Shown: positions 17,230 to 26,251 of the stretch, one piece after another
How positions within the stretch are numbered: position 1 is the stretch's first letter
Layout of the letters: the number at the start of each line of letters is the position of its first letter
Assembly: GCA_003552125.1 (NCBI GenBank)
Contig: PUON01000019.1
Coordinates: forward strand, 1-42,469
Length of the DNA stretch: 42,469 nucleotides
DNA from: Dehalococcoidia bacterium
GTDB taxonomy: Bacteria > Chloroflexota > Dehalococcoidia > GIF9 > AB-539-J10
Direction of reading: 5' to 3'
Translations under genes and position numbers: made by a program
Notes under the pieces: model-generated
Seen by the model: only the letters and a program-made list of their open reading frames with translations
Told to the model about the DNA's origin: nothing
Databases searched by the model: none

Positions 17230-19080
17230 CTAGCTCGTCTTCTCCCTGCGGTACAGTTCGATTACATCACCCACCTGAGTGTCTCCGAAAGGCTGGAGTC
17301 CGATGCCGCACTCGAGTCCTGCCGTCACCTCGTTGACGCTGTCCCTGAAACGGCGGATACTCACGATCTGTGGCTCGTTCACCACCTCGCCGCCACGCAC
17401 GACACGTACTCGGTGTGCGCCTTTCCAGAGGCGCCCTTCGCGTACGAGGACCCCTGCCACTCGTCCCTGTTTTCCGGCGGGGAAGATAGCGCGGACCTCA
17501 GCGCGGCCTGCGAGAGTCTCAACGAATGCTGGCTTGAGCAATCCAGCGAGTGCCGCCTCGATGTCTTCCTCGAGGCGGTAGATGATGTCGTACCTCTGAA
17601 TAGCCACACCCTCCTGCTCGGCAACTTGCTCGGCGCCTGGGGCGGACTTGGTGTTGAAAGCGATTACGATGCCCTTATGGGCGGCAGCGAGAAGCACATC
17701 GTTCTCAGTTACGGCGCCGCTGGCTGCGAGTACGACCTTTGGTCGCGCCTGTTCGCTACTGAGGCCTTCGATGCTGTTTCGTATGGGATCGATGCTGCCC
17801 TGGACATCGGTCTTGAGTACTATGCTCAGTTCCTTGATCTGTCCCTCACCGATCTGATTCGACAAAGTCGAAAGGCTCAACTGAGACCTGCCTGCCTCCT
17901 GCTGCCGCGCCTCGGCTGTACTGCGCGCTTCCTTGTCGTCGGCCATTGCAGTGAACAGCTCTCCGGCGAGTGGCACACCGGACAGACCCAGTACCTCAAC
18001 TGGAGTCGACGGGCCCGCCAAGGCGATCCGTTCGCTCTTATCGTTGAACATGGCCTTGAGCTTGCCCCACGTCGAACCTGCAATAACCGTATCGCCAAGT
18101 TGAAGAGTGCCCTGTTGTACCAGGAGCGAAGCAACCGCTCCTCGCAACTTGTCCAGTCGTGCTTCAATCACGACGCCCTCAGCGGGTCCTGTCGGAACTG
18201 CCTTTAGATCGTTGACGTCGGCTACCAGAAACAGGTTTTCCAGCAACTCCGGTACGCCTTCACCGCTCTTGGCGGATATCGGCACGCACACTACATCGCC
18301 TCCCCATTCTTCAATGACCAGCCCCGCCTCTACAAGCTGTCGCTTCGTTCGCTCGACGTCTGCTTCGGGTCGGTCTACTTTGTTGATCGCCACCACTATC
18401 GGCACACCGGATGCCTTGGCATGGTCAATAGCTTCACGAGTCTGAGGCATGACACCATCGTCAGCTGCCACGACAAGGATCACTATATCCGTTGCGTGGG
18501 CCCCCCTGGCCCGCATCTCGGTGAATGCCCTGTGGCCCGGCGTATCCAGGAAGGTGATGAAACGGTCTTCGATGATCGCCTGATACGCTCCAATGTGCTG
18601 AGTGATCGCACCGGCCTCTCGGGCGGTGACATTCGTGTTACGGATAGTATCGAGAAGCGTCGTCTTGCCGTGATCGACGTGCCCCATCACAGTGACCACT
18701 GGGGGTCGCGTGACAAGGTTCTCTCCGTCCATGGACTTCCGCGATTTCTCGGCCCCCTGTTCCTTTCTGCGAACAACTTGAAAGCCCAGGTCCTGTGCGA
18801 CACGTACAGCTGTCTCGAAGTCGATCACATCGTTGACGCTGGCCATCACTCCGCGTCTCATGAGTTGCTTGACGGTCTTAGCAATATCGACACTGAGAGT
18901 TTCGGACAGTTGCTTCACCGTCATTGAGCCACTGGTGTGGAACTCCACCTGTGTGGGGCGACCGGTGTCGGCCTTCCTTGGAGGTGGGGTCGACACCTCG
19001 GCCGCAGCCTCGGGTCGTTGCCGTGTCCGCCGTTTCTGCTGTGGCCGGGCTCTATTCCTGTTCGGTGAAAACTTTGCCAT
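17230..19080 (-). CDS. infB: Translation initiation factor IF-2
   Basis: The 616-residue GTPase delivers initiator fMet-tRNA to the 30S subunit and drives subunit joining. After a short Arg/Pro-rich start comes the IF2_N helix region ([12 protein letters not shown], 53 on), then G1 GHVDHGKT (133-140), G3 DTPGH, G4 NKVD, and the C-terminal beta-barrel and fMet-tRNA domains ending in [11 protein letters not shown]. The N-terminal region is far shorter than the E. coli form and near the minimum. The ATG has AGGAG about 13 bases upstream and overlaps the end of ylxR by 29 bp. Confidence 0.98.
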   Translation of the reverse strand: MAKFSPNRNRARPQQKRRTRQRPEAAAEVSTPPPRKADTGRPTQVEFHTSGSMTVKQLSETLSVDIAKTVKQLMRRGVMASVNDVIDFETAVRVAQDLGFQVVRRKEQGAEKSRKSMDGENLVTRPPVVTVMGHVDHGKTTLLDTIRNTNVTAREAGAITQHIGAYQAIIEDRFITFLDTPGHRAFTEMRARGAHATDIVILVVAADDGVMPQTREAIDHAKASGVPIVVAINKVDRPEADVERTKRQLVEAGLVIEEWGGDVVCVPISAKSGEGVPELLENLFLVADVNDLKAVPTGPAEGVVIEARLDKLRGAVASLLVQQGTLQLGDTVIAGSTWGKLKAMFNDKSERIALAGPSTPVEVLGLSGVPLAGELFTAMADDKEARSTAEARQQEAGRSQLSLSTLSNQIGEGQIKELSIVLKTDVQGSIDPIRNSIEGLSSEQARPKVVLAASGAVTENDVLLAAAHKGIVIAFNTKSAPGAEQVAEQEGVAIQRYDIIYRLEEDIEAALAGLLKPAFVETLAGRAEVRAIFPAGKQGRVAGVLVREGRLWKGAHRVRVVRGGEVVNEPQIVSIRRFRDSVNEVTAGLECGIGLQPFGDTQVGDVIELYRREKTS

Positions 19081-19360
19081 TAGTATCAGACTCCTGGAGT
19101 GAACTCATGTATTGTAGCAGAGCCGCCCTGCTCCCCGCGGTGAGCGTGGTGCGGAGGCGGTGTTCCAGCCGGTTACCCTTGAGTGCCTTGTTCCAACACT
19201 CGACATTGGGGCAGATATAGGCACCTCTGCCGCTGGAACGGCCCCCGCCGATGGTCAGTCCGGAGTCCGGATCCTGCACGATGCGTACGAGTGATTTCTG
19301 CTCTCTTCTTGTGCCGCATGCAACGCACATGCGCTGAGGCGCCTTCTTAAGGCGTGTCAT
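19052..19360 (-). CDS. ylxR: YlxR/RnpM-family RNA-binding protein (DUF448)
   Basis: A 102-residue member of the YlxR family, which sits between nusA and infB in many bacteria; a B. subtilis member has been reported to bind RNase P RNA and modulate its activity. QRMCVACGTRRE (C12, C15) and YICPNVECWNKAL (C50, C55) flank the conserved GRGAYIC. I prefer the ATG at 19360, which has GAGG six bases upstream, over the ATG at 19366. It overlaps nusA by 14 bp and infB by 29 bp, so all three are coupled. Confidence 0.9.
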   Translation of the reverse strand: MTRLKKAPQRMCVACGTRREQKSLVRIVQDPDSGLTIGGGRSSGRGAYICPNVECWNKALKGNRLEHRLRTTLTAGSRAALLQYMSSLQESDTNGKVFTEQE

Positions 19361-20831
19361 CCGCATCCTCGCTGTAGGTGCGGCGCCTCTTCTTCTTGCC
19401 TCTGTCGCTCTTACCACCTCTTCTGCCGCCGGGAAGGATAACTTCTGCAAATCTGAGAACAGAGAGGGAATCCTTGCCGGAGTCCTCTTCAAATCTGAAT
19501 ACCTCGCTTGCGAGCAACTGCTCGAGGGTTTCGCCTTCCTCAGGCTGTTCTTCAGCTTTCTCTGCGGCACCGCCCGTGCCTATCTCCTGGACATCATGGC
19601 TCCTGTCTTCAGTCTCCCGGTCCCCGGCGACAGCCGGCGTTTCGGGCTCGGTATCGGCGGCTGGTTCAGGCGCCTCCACCTTGTCCGGCTGCTGCTCTTC
19701 AGCAGGGCTTTCGGGCGCTGCCTGTACTGTCTCAGCCGGCTGCGGAGGGGCATCTGCTTTCGCCGCAGCACGGGCCTCAACCATCTCAGCCTCTGCGGCT
19801 GAAGTGCTCTTGATATCTATTCTCCAGCCGGTGAGCTTCGCGGCAAGACGCGCATTCTGGCCGCCCCGGCCGATAGCCAGCGAGAGTTGCCTGTCCGGCA
19901 CCACTACCATCGCAGTACGGGCATCCTCGTTCAGTGAAATATGAGCCACCTGTGACGGACTCAATGCGTTGGCTATGAACACGCGCGGATCAGGATCCCA
20001 TTCCACGACGTCAACTTTTTCGCCGTTCAGATGATTAACGATGCTCTGGAGGCGAATACCTCTGGGGCCGAGACATGAACCGATTGGCTCCACCGACTCC
20101 TGTCTGCTGGAAACGGCTACCTTGCTTCTTTGTCCGGGGTCCCGAGCCACCGAGCGCACCTCTACAACGCCGCTATGCACTTCGGGAATTTCGATCTCAA
20201 AAAGGCGGCGCACCAGGTTGGGGTGAGAACGCGATAACATGACTCGAGCGTTGCGTCCTTCCTGGGTCGTCTGCAGCAGGTAGAAGCGAAGTTGCTGTCC
20301 CTGGTGGTAGCGCTCGTTAGGAAGTTGTTCGCTGCTTGGAAGGATCGCTTCGCGTCGCCCGATATTGACGTAGACAGCGTTCGGTTGGGCGAACTGGACG
20401 GTTCCCGTGACTACTTCTCCCTCTTTGCCCACGAACTGCTCGAAGGTAGCGTGGTGTTCAGCCTCTCTCAGACGCTGCAGTACCACCTGCCGCGCAATCT
20501 GCGCTGCAATGCGGCCAGCCTTTGCACCCTGAGGGGTTGCTTCTATCTCGATTGTGTCGCCCACAGCGACGTCCTTCCGCAGTTTGCGGGCCTCACCCAG
20601 CTCCATCTCCTGCTCTGGGTCGGTCACTTCTTCGACGACCGTCTTCAGAAGGTAGACATGGATCTCACCGCTGAACGTGTCAATCTTGACGGCTATATCC
20701 TGTTCCTCGGTGAACACCTCTTTCTTGTACGCAGATACCAGCGCCGCCTCGAGTGCCTCGAGAATGACCTCCTTGGGGAGGTGGCGCTCCGATGATAACT
20801 GGGCAATCGCCGACATGAACTCGGTCTTCAT
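19347..20831 (-). CDS. nusA: Transcription termination/antitermination factor NusA
   Basis: NusA binds RNA polymerase and nascent RNA to tune pausing, termination and antitermination. The 494 residues hold the N-terminal polymerase-binding domain, an S1 domain (TGTVQFAQPNAVYVNIG), and two KH domains (GSCLGPRGIRLQSI and GRGGQNARLAAKLTG). After about residue 350 comes an unusual tail: roughly 100 residues rich in Ala, Glu and Pro, then LEQLLASEVFRFEEDS, then a very basic stretch (GGRRGGKSDRGKKKRRR). The tail does not resemble the E. coli acidic repeats. No rimP precedes the gene, although rimP-nusA is the usual order. A leader terminator lies in front (see 20876-20898). Confidence 0.96.
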   Translation of the reverse strand: MKTEFMSAIAQLSSERHLPKEVILEALEAALVSAYKKEVFTEEQDIAVKIDTFSGEIHVYLLKTVVEEVTDPEQEMELGEARKLRKDVAVGDTIEIEATPQGAKAGRIAAQIARQVVLQRLREAEHHATFEQFVGKEGEVVTGTVQFAQPNAVYVNIGRREAILPSSEQLPNERYHQGQQLRFYLLQTTQEGRNARVMLSRSHPNLVRRLFEIEIPEVHSGVVEVRSVARDPGQRSKVAVSSRQESVEPIGSCLGPRGIRLQSIVNHLNGEKVDVVEWDPDPRVFIANALSPSQVAHISLNEDARTAMVVVPDRQLSLAIGRGGQNARLAAKLTGWRIDIKSTSAAEAEMVEARAAAKADAPPQPAETVQAAPESPAEEQQPDKVEAPEPAADTEPETPAVAGDRETEDRSHDVQEIGTGGAAEKAEEQPEEGETLEQLLASEVFRFEEDSGKDSLSVLRFAEVILPGGRRGGKSDRGKKKRRRTYSEDADDTP

Positions 20832-20875
20832 ATGTCTATTATGCCTTATGTACCCACCAAATCTCTGGCAACAAC

Positions 20876-20898
20876 AAAAAAGTGGGTTGAACCCACTT
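20876..20898 (-). terminator. Leader terminator/attenuator upstream of nusA
   Basis: On the minus strand AAGTGGG-TTCAA-CCCACTT is followed immediately by a run of Ts. It has the form of an intrinsic terminator and lies 45 bases before the nusA ATG, downstream of a candidate nusA promoter. No gene ends here, so it must act on the nusA leader. GTGGGT at 20851-20856 on the minus strand can pair with the ACCCAC arm as an alternative fold. Confidence 0.7.
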
Positions 20899-20927
20899 CT
20901 TGCACACGTATTCAGAGGAACAATACA

Positions 20928-20956
20928 ACTATATCAGGAAAGATGGCATCGCGCAA
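20928..20956 (-). promoter_or_regulatory. Candidate promoter of the nusA operon
   Basis: On the minus strand TTGCGC (20956-20951), 17 bases, then TATAGT (20933-20928). The -10 matches five of six consensus bases; the -35 only three. The predicted start, near 20921, is about 25 bases before the leader terminator. Confidence 0.45.
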
Positions 20957-21020
20957 GCACTGCCGGGCGGTTATCGATTCTGGTTTTCGCGCAGTCTGGT
21001 GGCTCAGCGAACGACGGGCT

Positions 21021-21049
21021 TTGACAACGGTCGTGCGTGGTGATACAGT
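21021..21049 (+). promoter_or_regulatory. Promoter of the rpsL (str-S10-spc) supercluster
   Basis: A perfect TTGACA, a 17-base spacer and TACAGT (four of six) lie 150 bases before rpsL. The predicted start, near 21056, leaves a leader of about 145 bases, long enough for structure-based control. Confidence 0.75.
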
Positions 21050-21102
21050 GTACCGTCGCAGTCAGCTGCTAGGCATTGGTTTCTCTTCGAATCGTTAGCG
21101 CG

Positions 21103-21168
21103 GAGCCAGCTAGTTAGGGCTTGGGGGAGTGTGGAAGTGGACCCGCGGCATGACTAGCCGGCTCTTTT
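21103..21168 (+). promoter_or_regulatory. Long hairpin with T-tract in the rpsL leader
   Basis: GAGCC-A-GCTAGT (21103-21114) pairs with ACTAGC-C-GGCTC (21153-21164) with a single A-C mismatch, enclosing a G-rich 38-base loop and followed by TTTT. It sits between the promoter and the rpsL ribosome site. It may be an attenuator, or a binding site for an autogenous ribosomal-protein regulator. The short T-tract makes termination uncertain. Confidence 0.5.
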
Positions 21169-21201
21169 GATTGCCCAAGCATATAGCGAGGTGTGGTACG
21201 T

Positions 21202-21615
21202 ATGCCGACCATCAATCAGCTTGTAAGAAAAGGAAGGAAGCAGCTTTCCACGAAGACGAAAGCTCCTGCACTCCACTACATCCAGAACGCGTCCAGGACG
21301 CGAAGTAAGTGGACCAAAGGCGCTCCGTTCAAGCGAGGGGTGTGCATCCAGGTGAAAACGGTAACACCGAAGAAGCCGAACTCGGCCCTTCGCAAAATAG
21401 CTCGCGTTCGGCTGACCAATCAGATGGAGGTGAATGCCTACATTCCCGGAGAGGGTCACAACCTGCAGGAACACTCGGTCGTCATGATTCGAGGCGGTAG
21501 AGTGAAGGACCTTCCCGGTATCCGCTACCACATTGTTCGCGGCGTCCTCGATACGCAGGGTGTCGCGAATCGCAAGCAGGGTAGAAGTCTATATGGCGCC
21601 AAGCGCCCGCAGTAG
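21202..21615 (+). CDS. rpsL: 30S ribosomal protein S12 (uS12)
   Basis: uS12 lies at the decoding centre. The 137-residue protein has [13 protein letters not shown], the streptomycin-site motif [11 protein letters not shown] and [12 protein letters not shown]. Between residues about 27 and 45 it carries a longer segment ([19 protein letters not shown]) than the usual short LxxCPQKRGVC join; similar insertions occur in some Chloroflexota and a few other phyla as I recall. The ATG has GAGGTG upstream; a GTG three codons earlier is not needed. Confidence 0.97.
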   Translation: MPTINQLVRKGRKQLSTKTKAPALHYIQNASRTRSKWTKGAPFKRGVCIQVKTVTPKKPNSALRKIARVRLTNQMEVNAYIPGEGHNLQEHSVVMIRGGRVKDLPGIRYHIVRGVLDTQGVANRKQGRSLYGAKRPQ

Positions 21616-21636
21616 TTGCCGTCGAGGTGTGAGAAC

Positions 21637-22110
21637 ATGCCCAGAAGAGCAAAACGAGTAAAGAAGCACGTGATAGTGCCGGACTCCAAGTACGGTAGCG
21701 TCGATGTGTCGAAGTTCATCAACAGGATCATGTTGAAGGGCAAGAAGTCGACGGCAGAACGAATTGTATACGGGGCGATGGAGTTAGCGGCACAGCAGAG
21801 TGATGGCGACCCCGTCGAGGTGTTGACCAAGGCGATCGATAGCTCCACGCCGCTTATTCGCGTGAAGCCCCGACGCGTCGGTGGCGCGACATATCAGGTG
21901 CCTATGGAGGTAGACAAGCGTGTGGGGCGGGCACTGGCAATGCGGTGGCTGATACTGGCGGCGCGTGCGCGCAGCGGCAAGTCTATGCAGGATAAGCTGG
22001 CCGCCGAATTGACCGATGCCATCCAGGGCAGAGGGTCGGCTGTCAGGAGACGGGAAGAGATTCATCGAATGGCGGAGGCCAATAAGGCGTTAGTTCACTA
22101 TCGCTGGTGA
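21637..22110 (+). CDS. rpsG: 30S ribosomal protein S7 (uS7)
   Basis: The 157-residue uS7 nucleates assembly of the 30S head and contacts E-site t[39 protein letters not shown] and the C-terminal [10 protein letters not shown] are standard. I start at the ATG with GAGGTG nearby rather than at a TTG at 21616. It follows rpsL by 21 bp. Confidence 0.97.
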   Translation: MPRRAKRVKKHVIVPDSKYGSVDVSKFINRIMLKGKKSTAERIVYGAMELAAQQSDGDPVEVLTKAIDSSTPLIRVKPRRVGGATYQVPMEVDKRVGRALAMRWLILAARARSGKSMQDKLAAELTDAIQGRGSAVRRREEIHRMAEANKALVHYRW

Positions 22111-22156
22111 CATGGCTGCAGTGAAGGCTGTTCAGGTAACCAAGAAGGAAGAAGCA

Positions 22157-24223
22157 ATGACCCGCTCTATTGCCATGGAGAAGGTGCGTAACATTGGTAT
22201 TATCGCGCATATCGACGCCGGTAAGACCACTGTAACTGAACGCATCCTTCATCACACCGGCCGGACTTACAAGATCGGCGGTGTGGACGAGGGCACGGCT
22301 GTCATGGACTGGATGGACCAGGAGCGTGAGCGGGGTATAACCATAATGGCTGCCGCGACGACGTGTCAATGGGACGATCATCGTATCAATATCATAGATA
22401 CCCCCGGGCACGTGGACTTCACTGCGGAGGTGGAACGGAGCCTGCGTGTGCTGGACGGTGGTGTGGTTGTCCTCGATGCGGTGGCGGGGGTCGAGGCGCA
22501 GTCCGAGATGGTCTGGCGTCAGGCCGATCGCTATCGTGTCTCCCGGATCTGTTTCGTTAATAAGATGGATCGTGTTGGTGCCGATTTCTTCCGCACTATC
22601 TCGACCATAGAGTCCCGGCTTGGCGCAGTCGCCGTTCCTGTCCAGCTCCCGCTCGGCTGTGAGGCGAACTTCCGCGGGGTAATCGACCTGATTCAACAGA
22701 AGGCGCTCGTATTTCAGGATGACCTTCAGGCACCGCTTCGCGTTGAGGAAATACCCGATGCTGAGATTGAGGCAGTAGCGAAGTGGCGACAGCATCTCGT
22801 GGAGAGACTTGCTGAAAACGATGATGTGCTGCTGCTTCCGTACCTGGAGGGACAGGAGTTATCGGCTTCGGATATTCAGAATGCGCTGCGACGGGCCGTC
22901 GCAGCAAACAAGGTCGTTCCTGTGATGTGTGGCAGTGCTCTCAGGGGCAAGGGGATCATACCGCTCCTCAACGCCATTGTGGACTATCTTCCGTCCCCAC
23001 TTGATGTGCCCCCGGTGGTTGGCCAGGATCCTACGGGAGAGAAGGAGATTCCGTGTTCCCCGAGCGATGATGAGCCGGTTGCTGCCCTCGCGTTCAAGGT
23101 CGTATCAGACCCGTTCATGGGGCGTCTGATCTACATGCGAGTTTACTCCGGCTGCATCCAGTCAGGCACGCAGTTGTTGAATACTGCCAAGGGCAAGCGT
23201 GAGCGTATTGGCCGCCTGTACCTTATGCACTCCAACCGTCGTGAGGAGTTAACAGTGGCTGAAGCCGGCAGCATCGTTGCTGCAGTCGGTCTGCGCGGCA
23301 CCTCAACCGGCGATACGCTCTGCAGTCCCGCCCGACCGGTCGTGTTCGAGTCCATACGATTCGCTGAGCCGGTGTTGTCAATGGCTATTGAGCCAAGAGC
23401 AAAGGCCGACGCCGAGAAGCTGGAGGACGTGCTGGGCAAGCTCGTTGACGAGGATCCGAGCTTCAAAGTTCGACAGGATTCCGAAACTGGCCAGGCGCTC
23501 ATCATGGGCATGGGTGAGCTCCACCTGGAAGTGATGGTGGAGCGCATGGCGCGTGAGTTCAGCATACGGGTCAACGTTGGTAAACCCCGTGTGGCCTATC
23601 GCGAGGCTATTACGCGTGAGGTCGAGTCCGAGGGCAGATTCGTTCGCCAGACAGGTGGCCGGGGGCAATTCGGTCACGTGTGGCTCAAACTGGCGCCGGG
23701 AGAGCGTGGCGATGGCTTCAAGTTCGTGGATGCCATCAAGGGCGGTGTTGTTCCTCGTGAATACATATCCGTCATTCAGTCGGGTGCTCGCGAGGCTCTC
23801 GAAACTGGCGGACCAGCCGGGTATCCGGTGGTGGATGTAACGGTAACCGCATTTGATGGTAGCTATCATGAGGTTGATTCCTCGGAGCTCGCATTCAAGA
23901 TAGCCAGCTCTATGGCAGTTAAGAACGGTTTGCCGAAGGCGAAGCCAGTGCTGCTGGAACCTATCATGAAGCTGGAGATCACCACCCCGTCGCAGTTCAC
24001 CGGCGAGATGATTGGCGACCTGAACGCCCGGAGGGCCAGGATAGAGCGAATTGATACGCAGGGTGACTCAACCATTATCGGGTGTCATATACCTCTTGGT
24101 GAGACGTTCGGAATTGCCACGGCGTTGCGCTCGTTGAGCCAGGGAAGGGTTACTCATACCATGGAGTTCTTCCGCTATGAACAGGTCCCGGCAAGCGTTG
24201 CCGAACAGTTAACAAAGAGCTAG
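22157..24223 (+). CDS. fusA: Elongation factor G
   Basis: The 688-residue GTPase drives translocation. G motifs are AHIDAGKT (17-24), [18 protein letters not shown] and CGSAL; the domain IV loop [10 protein letters not shown] and the C-terminal domain V are complete. I choose the ATG at 22157, which has AAGGAAG upstream and gives the usual short N-terminus before [11 protein letters not shown]. An ATG at 22112, two bases after rpsG, would add 15 residues with no counterpart in the family. tuf does not follow; rpsJ comes next. Confidence 0.97.
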   Translation: MTRSIAMEKVRNIGIIAHIDAGKTTVTERILHHTGRTYKIGGVDEGTAVMDWMDQERERGITIMAAATTCQWDDHRINIIDTPGHVDFTAEVERSLRVLDGGVVVLDAVAGVEAQSEMVWRQADRYRVSRICFVNKMDRVGADFFRTISTIESRLGAVAVPVQLPLGCEANFRGVIDLIQQKALVFQDDLQAPLRVEEIPDAEIEAVAKWRQHLVERLAENDDVLLLPYLEGQELSASDIQNALRRAVAANKVVPVMCGSALRGKGIIPLLNAIVDYLPSPLDVPPVVGQDPTGEKEIPCSPSDDEPVAALAFKVVSDPFMGRLIYMRVYSGCIQSGTQLLNTAKGKRERIGRLYLMHSNRREELTVAEAGSIVAAVGLRGTSTGDTLCSPARPVVFESIRFAEPVLSMAIEPRAKADAEKLEDVLGKLVDEDPSFKVRQDSETGQALIMGMGELHLEVMVERMAREFSIRVNVGKPRVAYREAITREVESEGRFVRQTGGRGQFGHVWLKLAPGERGDGFKFVDAIKGGVVPREYISVIQSGAREALETGGPAGYPVVDVTVTAFDGSYHEVDSSELAFKIASSMAVKNGLPKAKPVLLEPIMKLEITTPSQFTGEMIGDLNARRARIERIDTQGDSTIIGCHIPLGETFGIATALRSLSQGRVTHTMEFFRYEQVPASVAEQLTKS

Positions 24224-24247
24224 GACAAGAGGGCAGGAATCATCGTG

Positions 24248-24556
24248 ATGACCAGTCAGAAGGTACGTGTAAAGGTGAAAGGCTTTGATCATCGACTTGT
24301 CGACCAGGCGGTACGACAGATAATCGAGGCGGTTGAGAGCGCAGGCGGAATCGTAGTTGGCCCTGTGCCTCTACCGACTAGGATTGAGAAATTCTGCGTG
24401 ACCCGCTCGTCGAATATAGATAAGGACAGCCGCGAGCAGTTTGAGATACGTACCCACAAGAGGCTTATCGACATACAGGAGCCGACCGCCAAGGCGATCG
24501 ATGCGCTGACTCAGATCAACGTCGCGTCGGGTGTCGAGATAGATATCAAGCTGTAA
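24248..24556 (+). CDS. rpsJ: 30S ribosomal protein S10 (uS10)
   Basis: The 102-residue uS10, also NusE in antitermination complexes with NusB, has KVKGFDHRLVDQ, GPVPLPTRIEKF and the RTHKRLIDI segment. It is the first S10-operon gene but follows fusA by 24 bp, so the str and S10 groups form one run. GTG at 24245 is an alternative start three bases earlier. Confidence 0.97.
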   Translation: MTSQKVRVKVKGFDHRLVDQAVRQIIEAVESAGGIVVGPVPLPTRIEKFCVTRSSNIDKDSREQFEIRTHKRLIDIQEPTAKAIDALTQINVASGVEIDIKL

Positions 24557-24578
24557 GTACGCGAGTGAGGAGCATCCC

Positions 24579-25190
24579 GTGCGTGGCATCATTGGCAAGA
24601 AGATTGGTATGACACAACTGTTCCTGGAGAACGGTGAGTGTGTCGCTGCAACTGCTATTGAGGCAGGTCCTTGTACTGTCATTCAGGTAAAGACCCGGGT
24701 GAAGGACGGGTATGAAGCGGTGCAGCTGGGGTTTGGTAATTCGAAGCGACTGAACAGGGCGGAGAAAGGTCATCTGCGGGGATTCGGAGATCACTCGCAC
24801 CTTCACGAATTCCGCTCTCCTGCGGATGGAGCTGAAGTCGGCCAGAAGGTGGACGTCGGTATCCTTCAGCCCGGCGATTTGCTTAAGGTGACGGGCCGCT
24901 CCAAGGGCAAGGGCTTCGCGGGTGGCGTGAAACGCTATCACTTTCGTGGTGGTCCCAAGACGCATGGTCAGTCTGATCGCCATCGAGCCCCCGGATCGGT
25001 GGGAGGCGGAACCTTTCCCGGTCGGGTCCTGAAAGGAAAGAGGATGGCCGGCCACATGGGAAATGAGCGTGTGACGGCATTGAATCTCAAGGTATTGAGC
25101 GTCGACACCGATCGTAACCTGCTACTGGTCCGTGGCGCGGTGCCTGGCGCTAACGGTGGCGTTGTCATCGTGGAAAAGGTGGGTGAGTAA
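24579..25190 (+). CDS. rplC: 50S ribosomal protein L3 (uL3)
   Basis: The 203-residue uL3 begins MRGIIGKKIGMTQLF and contains the long extension near the peptidyl-transferase centre, GGPKTHGQSDRHRAPGSVGG. GNERVTALNLKVL near the end is also typical. The start is a GTG with GTGAGGAG upstream. rplD starts two bases after its end. Confidence 0.97.
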   Translation: MRGIIGKKIGMTQLFLENGECVAATAIEAGPCTVIQVKTRVKDGYEAVQLGFGNSKRLNRAEKGHLRGFGDHSHLHEFRSPADGAEVGQKVDVGILQPGDLLKVTGRSKGKGFAGGVKRYHFRGGPKTHGQSDRHRAPGSVGGGTFPGRVLKGKRMAGHMGNERVTALNLKVLSVDTDRNLLLVRGAVPGANGGVVIVEKVGE

Positions 25191-25191
25191 C

Positions 25192-25839
25192 GTGAAGATT
25201 CCTGTACATAATCTCAAAGGAGAGTCAGTCGGCGAAGTGGATGTCGAGGATGGTGTCTTTGATGTCCCGTTCCGTCCGGCTGTAGTTCACCAGGCTGTCA
25301 CGTGTCTGCTTGCCAACAGGAGACAGGGAACGGTTGCGACCAAGACCCGCGGCGAAGTCTCCGGCAGTAATCGCAAGCTGTATTCCCAGAAAGGCACAGG
25401 ACGGGCGCGTCGTGGCTCCATCAAGTCGCCTCTGCTGCGAGGTGGTGGCATTGTATTCGGGCCATCGCCGCGGTCTTACCGCCAGCGATTGCCGAAGAAG
25501 ATGCGCCGATTGGCCTTGCTGTGTGCGCTGTCCGAAAAGACTCGCGAGGGTGCGTTGTGGGTGATCGACAGTCTTGAAATGGAGAGGCCGAAGACTAAGG
25601 ATATGGCGAACCTCGTGGCAAATGCCGGGAAGCCTTCGTCAACCCTCATCCTCGTGCCGGAGTCTCAGCCTGCACTTGCGCTGTCAGCAGAGAATATTCG
25701 CGGTGTGAAGGTAAGGCCGTGCTCCATTTTGAACACACTTGATGTGATGTCAGCCCAGAAACTGATCGCGACAGTTGCGGCGCTCCGCAGAATCGAGGAG
25801 ATATGGGGCGGCAACGGGAGTTCCGATGAATCTGCATGA
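25192..25839 (+). CDS. rplD: 50S ribosomal protein L4 (uL4)
   Basis: The 215-residue uL4 lines the peptide exit tunnel with its loop ([20 protein letters not shown] and [13 protein letters not shown]), and in some bacteria represses the S10 operon. I choose the GTG at 25192 ([11 protein letters not shown]); longer frames overlap rplC. Its end overlaps rplW by 14 bp. Confidence 0.96.
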   Translation: MKIPVHNLKGESVGEVDVEDGVFDVPFRPAVVHQAVTCLLANRRQGTVATKTRGEVSGSNRKLYSQKGTGRARRGSIKSPLLRGGGIVFGPSPRSYRQRLPKKMRRLALLCALSEKTREGALWVIDSLEMERPKTKDMANLVANAGKPSSTLILVPESQPALALSAENIRGVKVRPCSILNTLDVMSAQKLIATVAALRRIEEIWGGNGSSDESA

Positions 25840-26110
25840 TATTATTCGGCGGCCATTGATTACCGAAAAGGCGGCTGACCTTCAGGCACAGGACAAGTAT
25901 GTGTTTGAGGTTGCCCGCACTGCCAACAAGGTACAGGTCAAGAGTGCTGTCGAAAAGGCGTTCAACGTCAAGGTTGTTGACGTGAATGTCATCACAATAC
26001 CAGGAAAGATGCGACGCAGCGGGCGGCGCTTCGTACCCACTTCTTCGTGGAAGAAGGCTATCGTCAAACTCAAGCACGGCGACACAATCACATACTTCGA
26101 GGGTGTTTAA
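25826..26110 (+). CDS. rplW: 50S ribosomal protein L23 (uL23)
   Basis: The 94-residue uL23 sits at the tunnel exit and docks trigger factor and [33 protein letters not shown] and VVDVNVI are characteristic. The ATG lies inside the end of rplD behind GGGAG. Its TAA shares one base with the ATG of the next small gene. Confidence 0.96.
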   Translation: MNLHDIIRRPLITEKAADLQAQDKYVFEVARTANKVQVKSAVEKAFNVKVVDVNVITIPGKMRRSGRRFVPTSSWKKAIVKLKHGDTITYFEGV

Positions 26111-26205
26111 TGGGATCAGTACTCAAGTGGCGCAGGAAGAAGATCAGGAAGCACCAGCACAAGAAGCTGCTGAAGAAGACGCGATGGCAGCGACGGCATG
26201 GATAA
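26110..26205 (+). CDS. bS22 / AURKAIP1-COX24-domain microprotein
   Basis: A 31-codon gene starting in the rplW stop (TAATG) encodes MGSVLKWRRKKIRKHQHKK, continuing LLKKTRWQRRHG. This matches the tiny basic AURKAIP1/COX24 domain (mitochondrial mS38), known in mycobacteria as ribosomal protein bS22, whose members also begin MGSV and end KLLxxTRxQRR. It would bind 16S rRNA in the small subunit. The product carries 17 Lys/Arg residues and no acidic residue. Placement between rplW and rplB, with tight coupling, supports a ribosomal role. It is short enough that automated callers may miss it. Confidence 0.88.
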   Translation: MGSVLKWRRKKIRKHQHKKLLKKTRWQRRHG

Positions 26206-26251
26206 TCCAGGGTGGTGACGACCCTGAGACGCATTAGAGGAAACGGTATTC

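Noticed and set aside
17059-18207. A 382-codon plus-strand open frame opposite infB and the start of rbfA.
   Set aside because: Antisense to IF-2, with no ribosome site or family motif; long antisense frames are expected at this base composition.
22112-22156. An upstream ATG start for fusA giving a 15-residue extension.
   Set aside because: The ATG at 22157 has the better ribosome site and gives the standard EF-G N-terminus.
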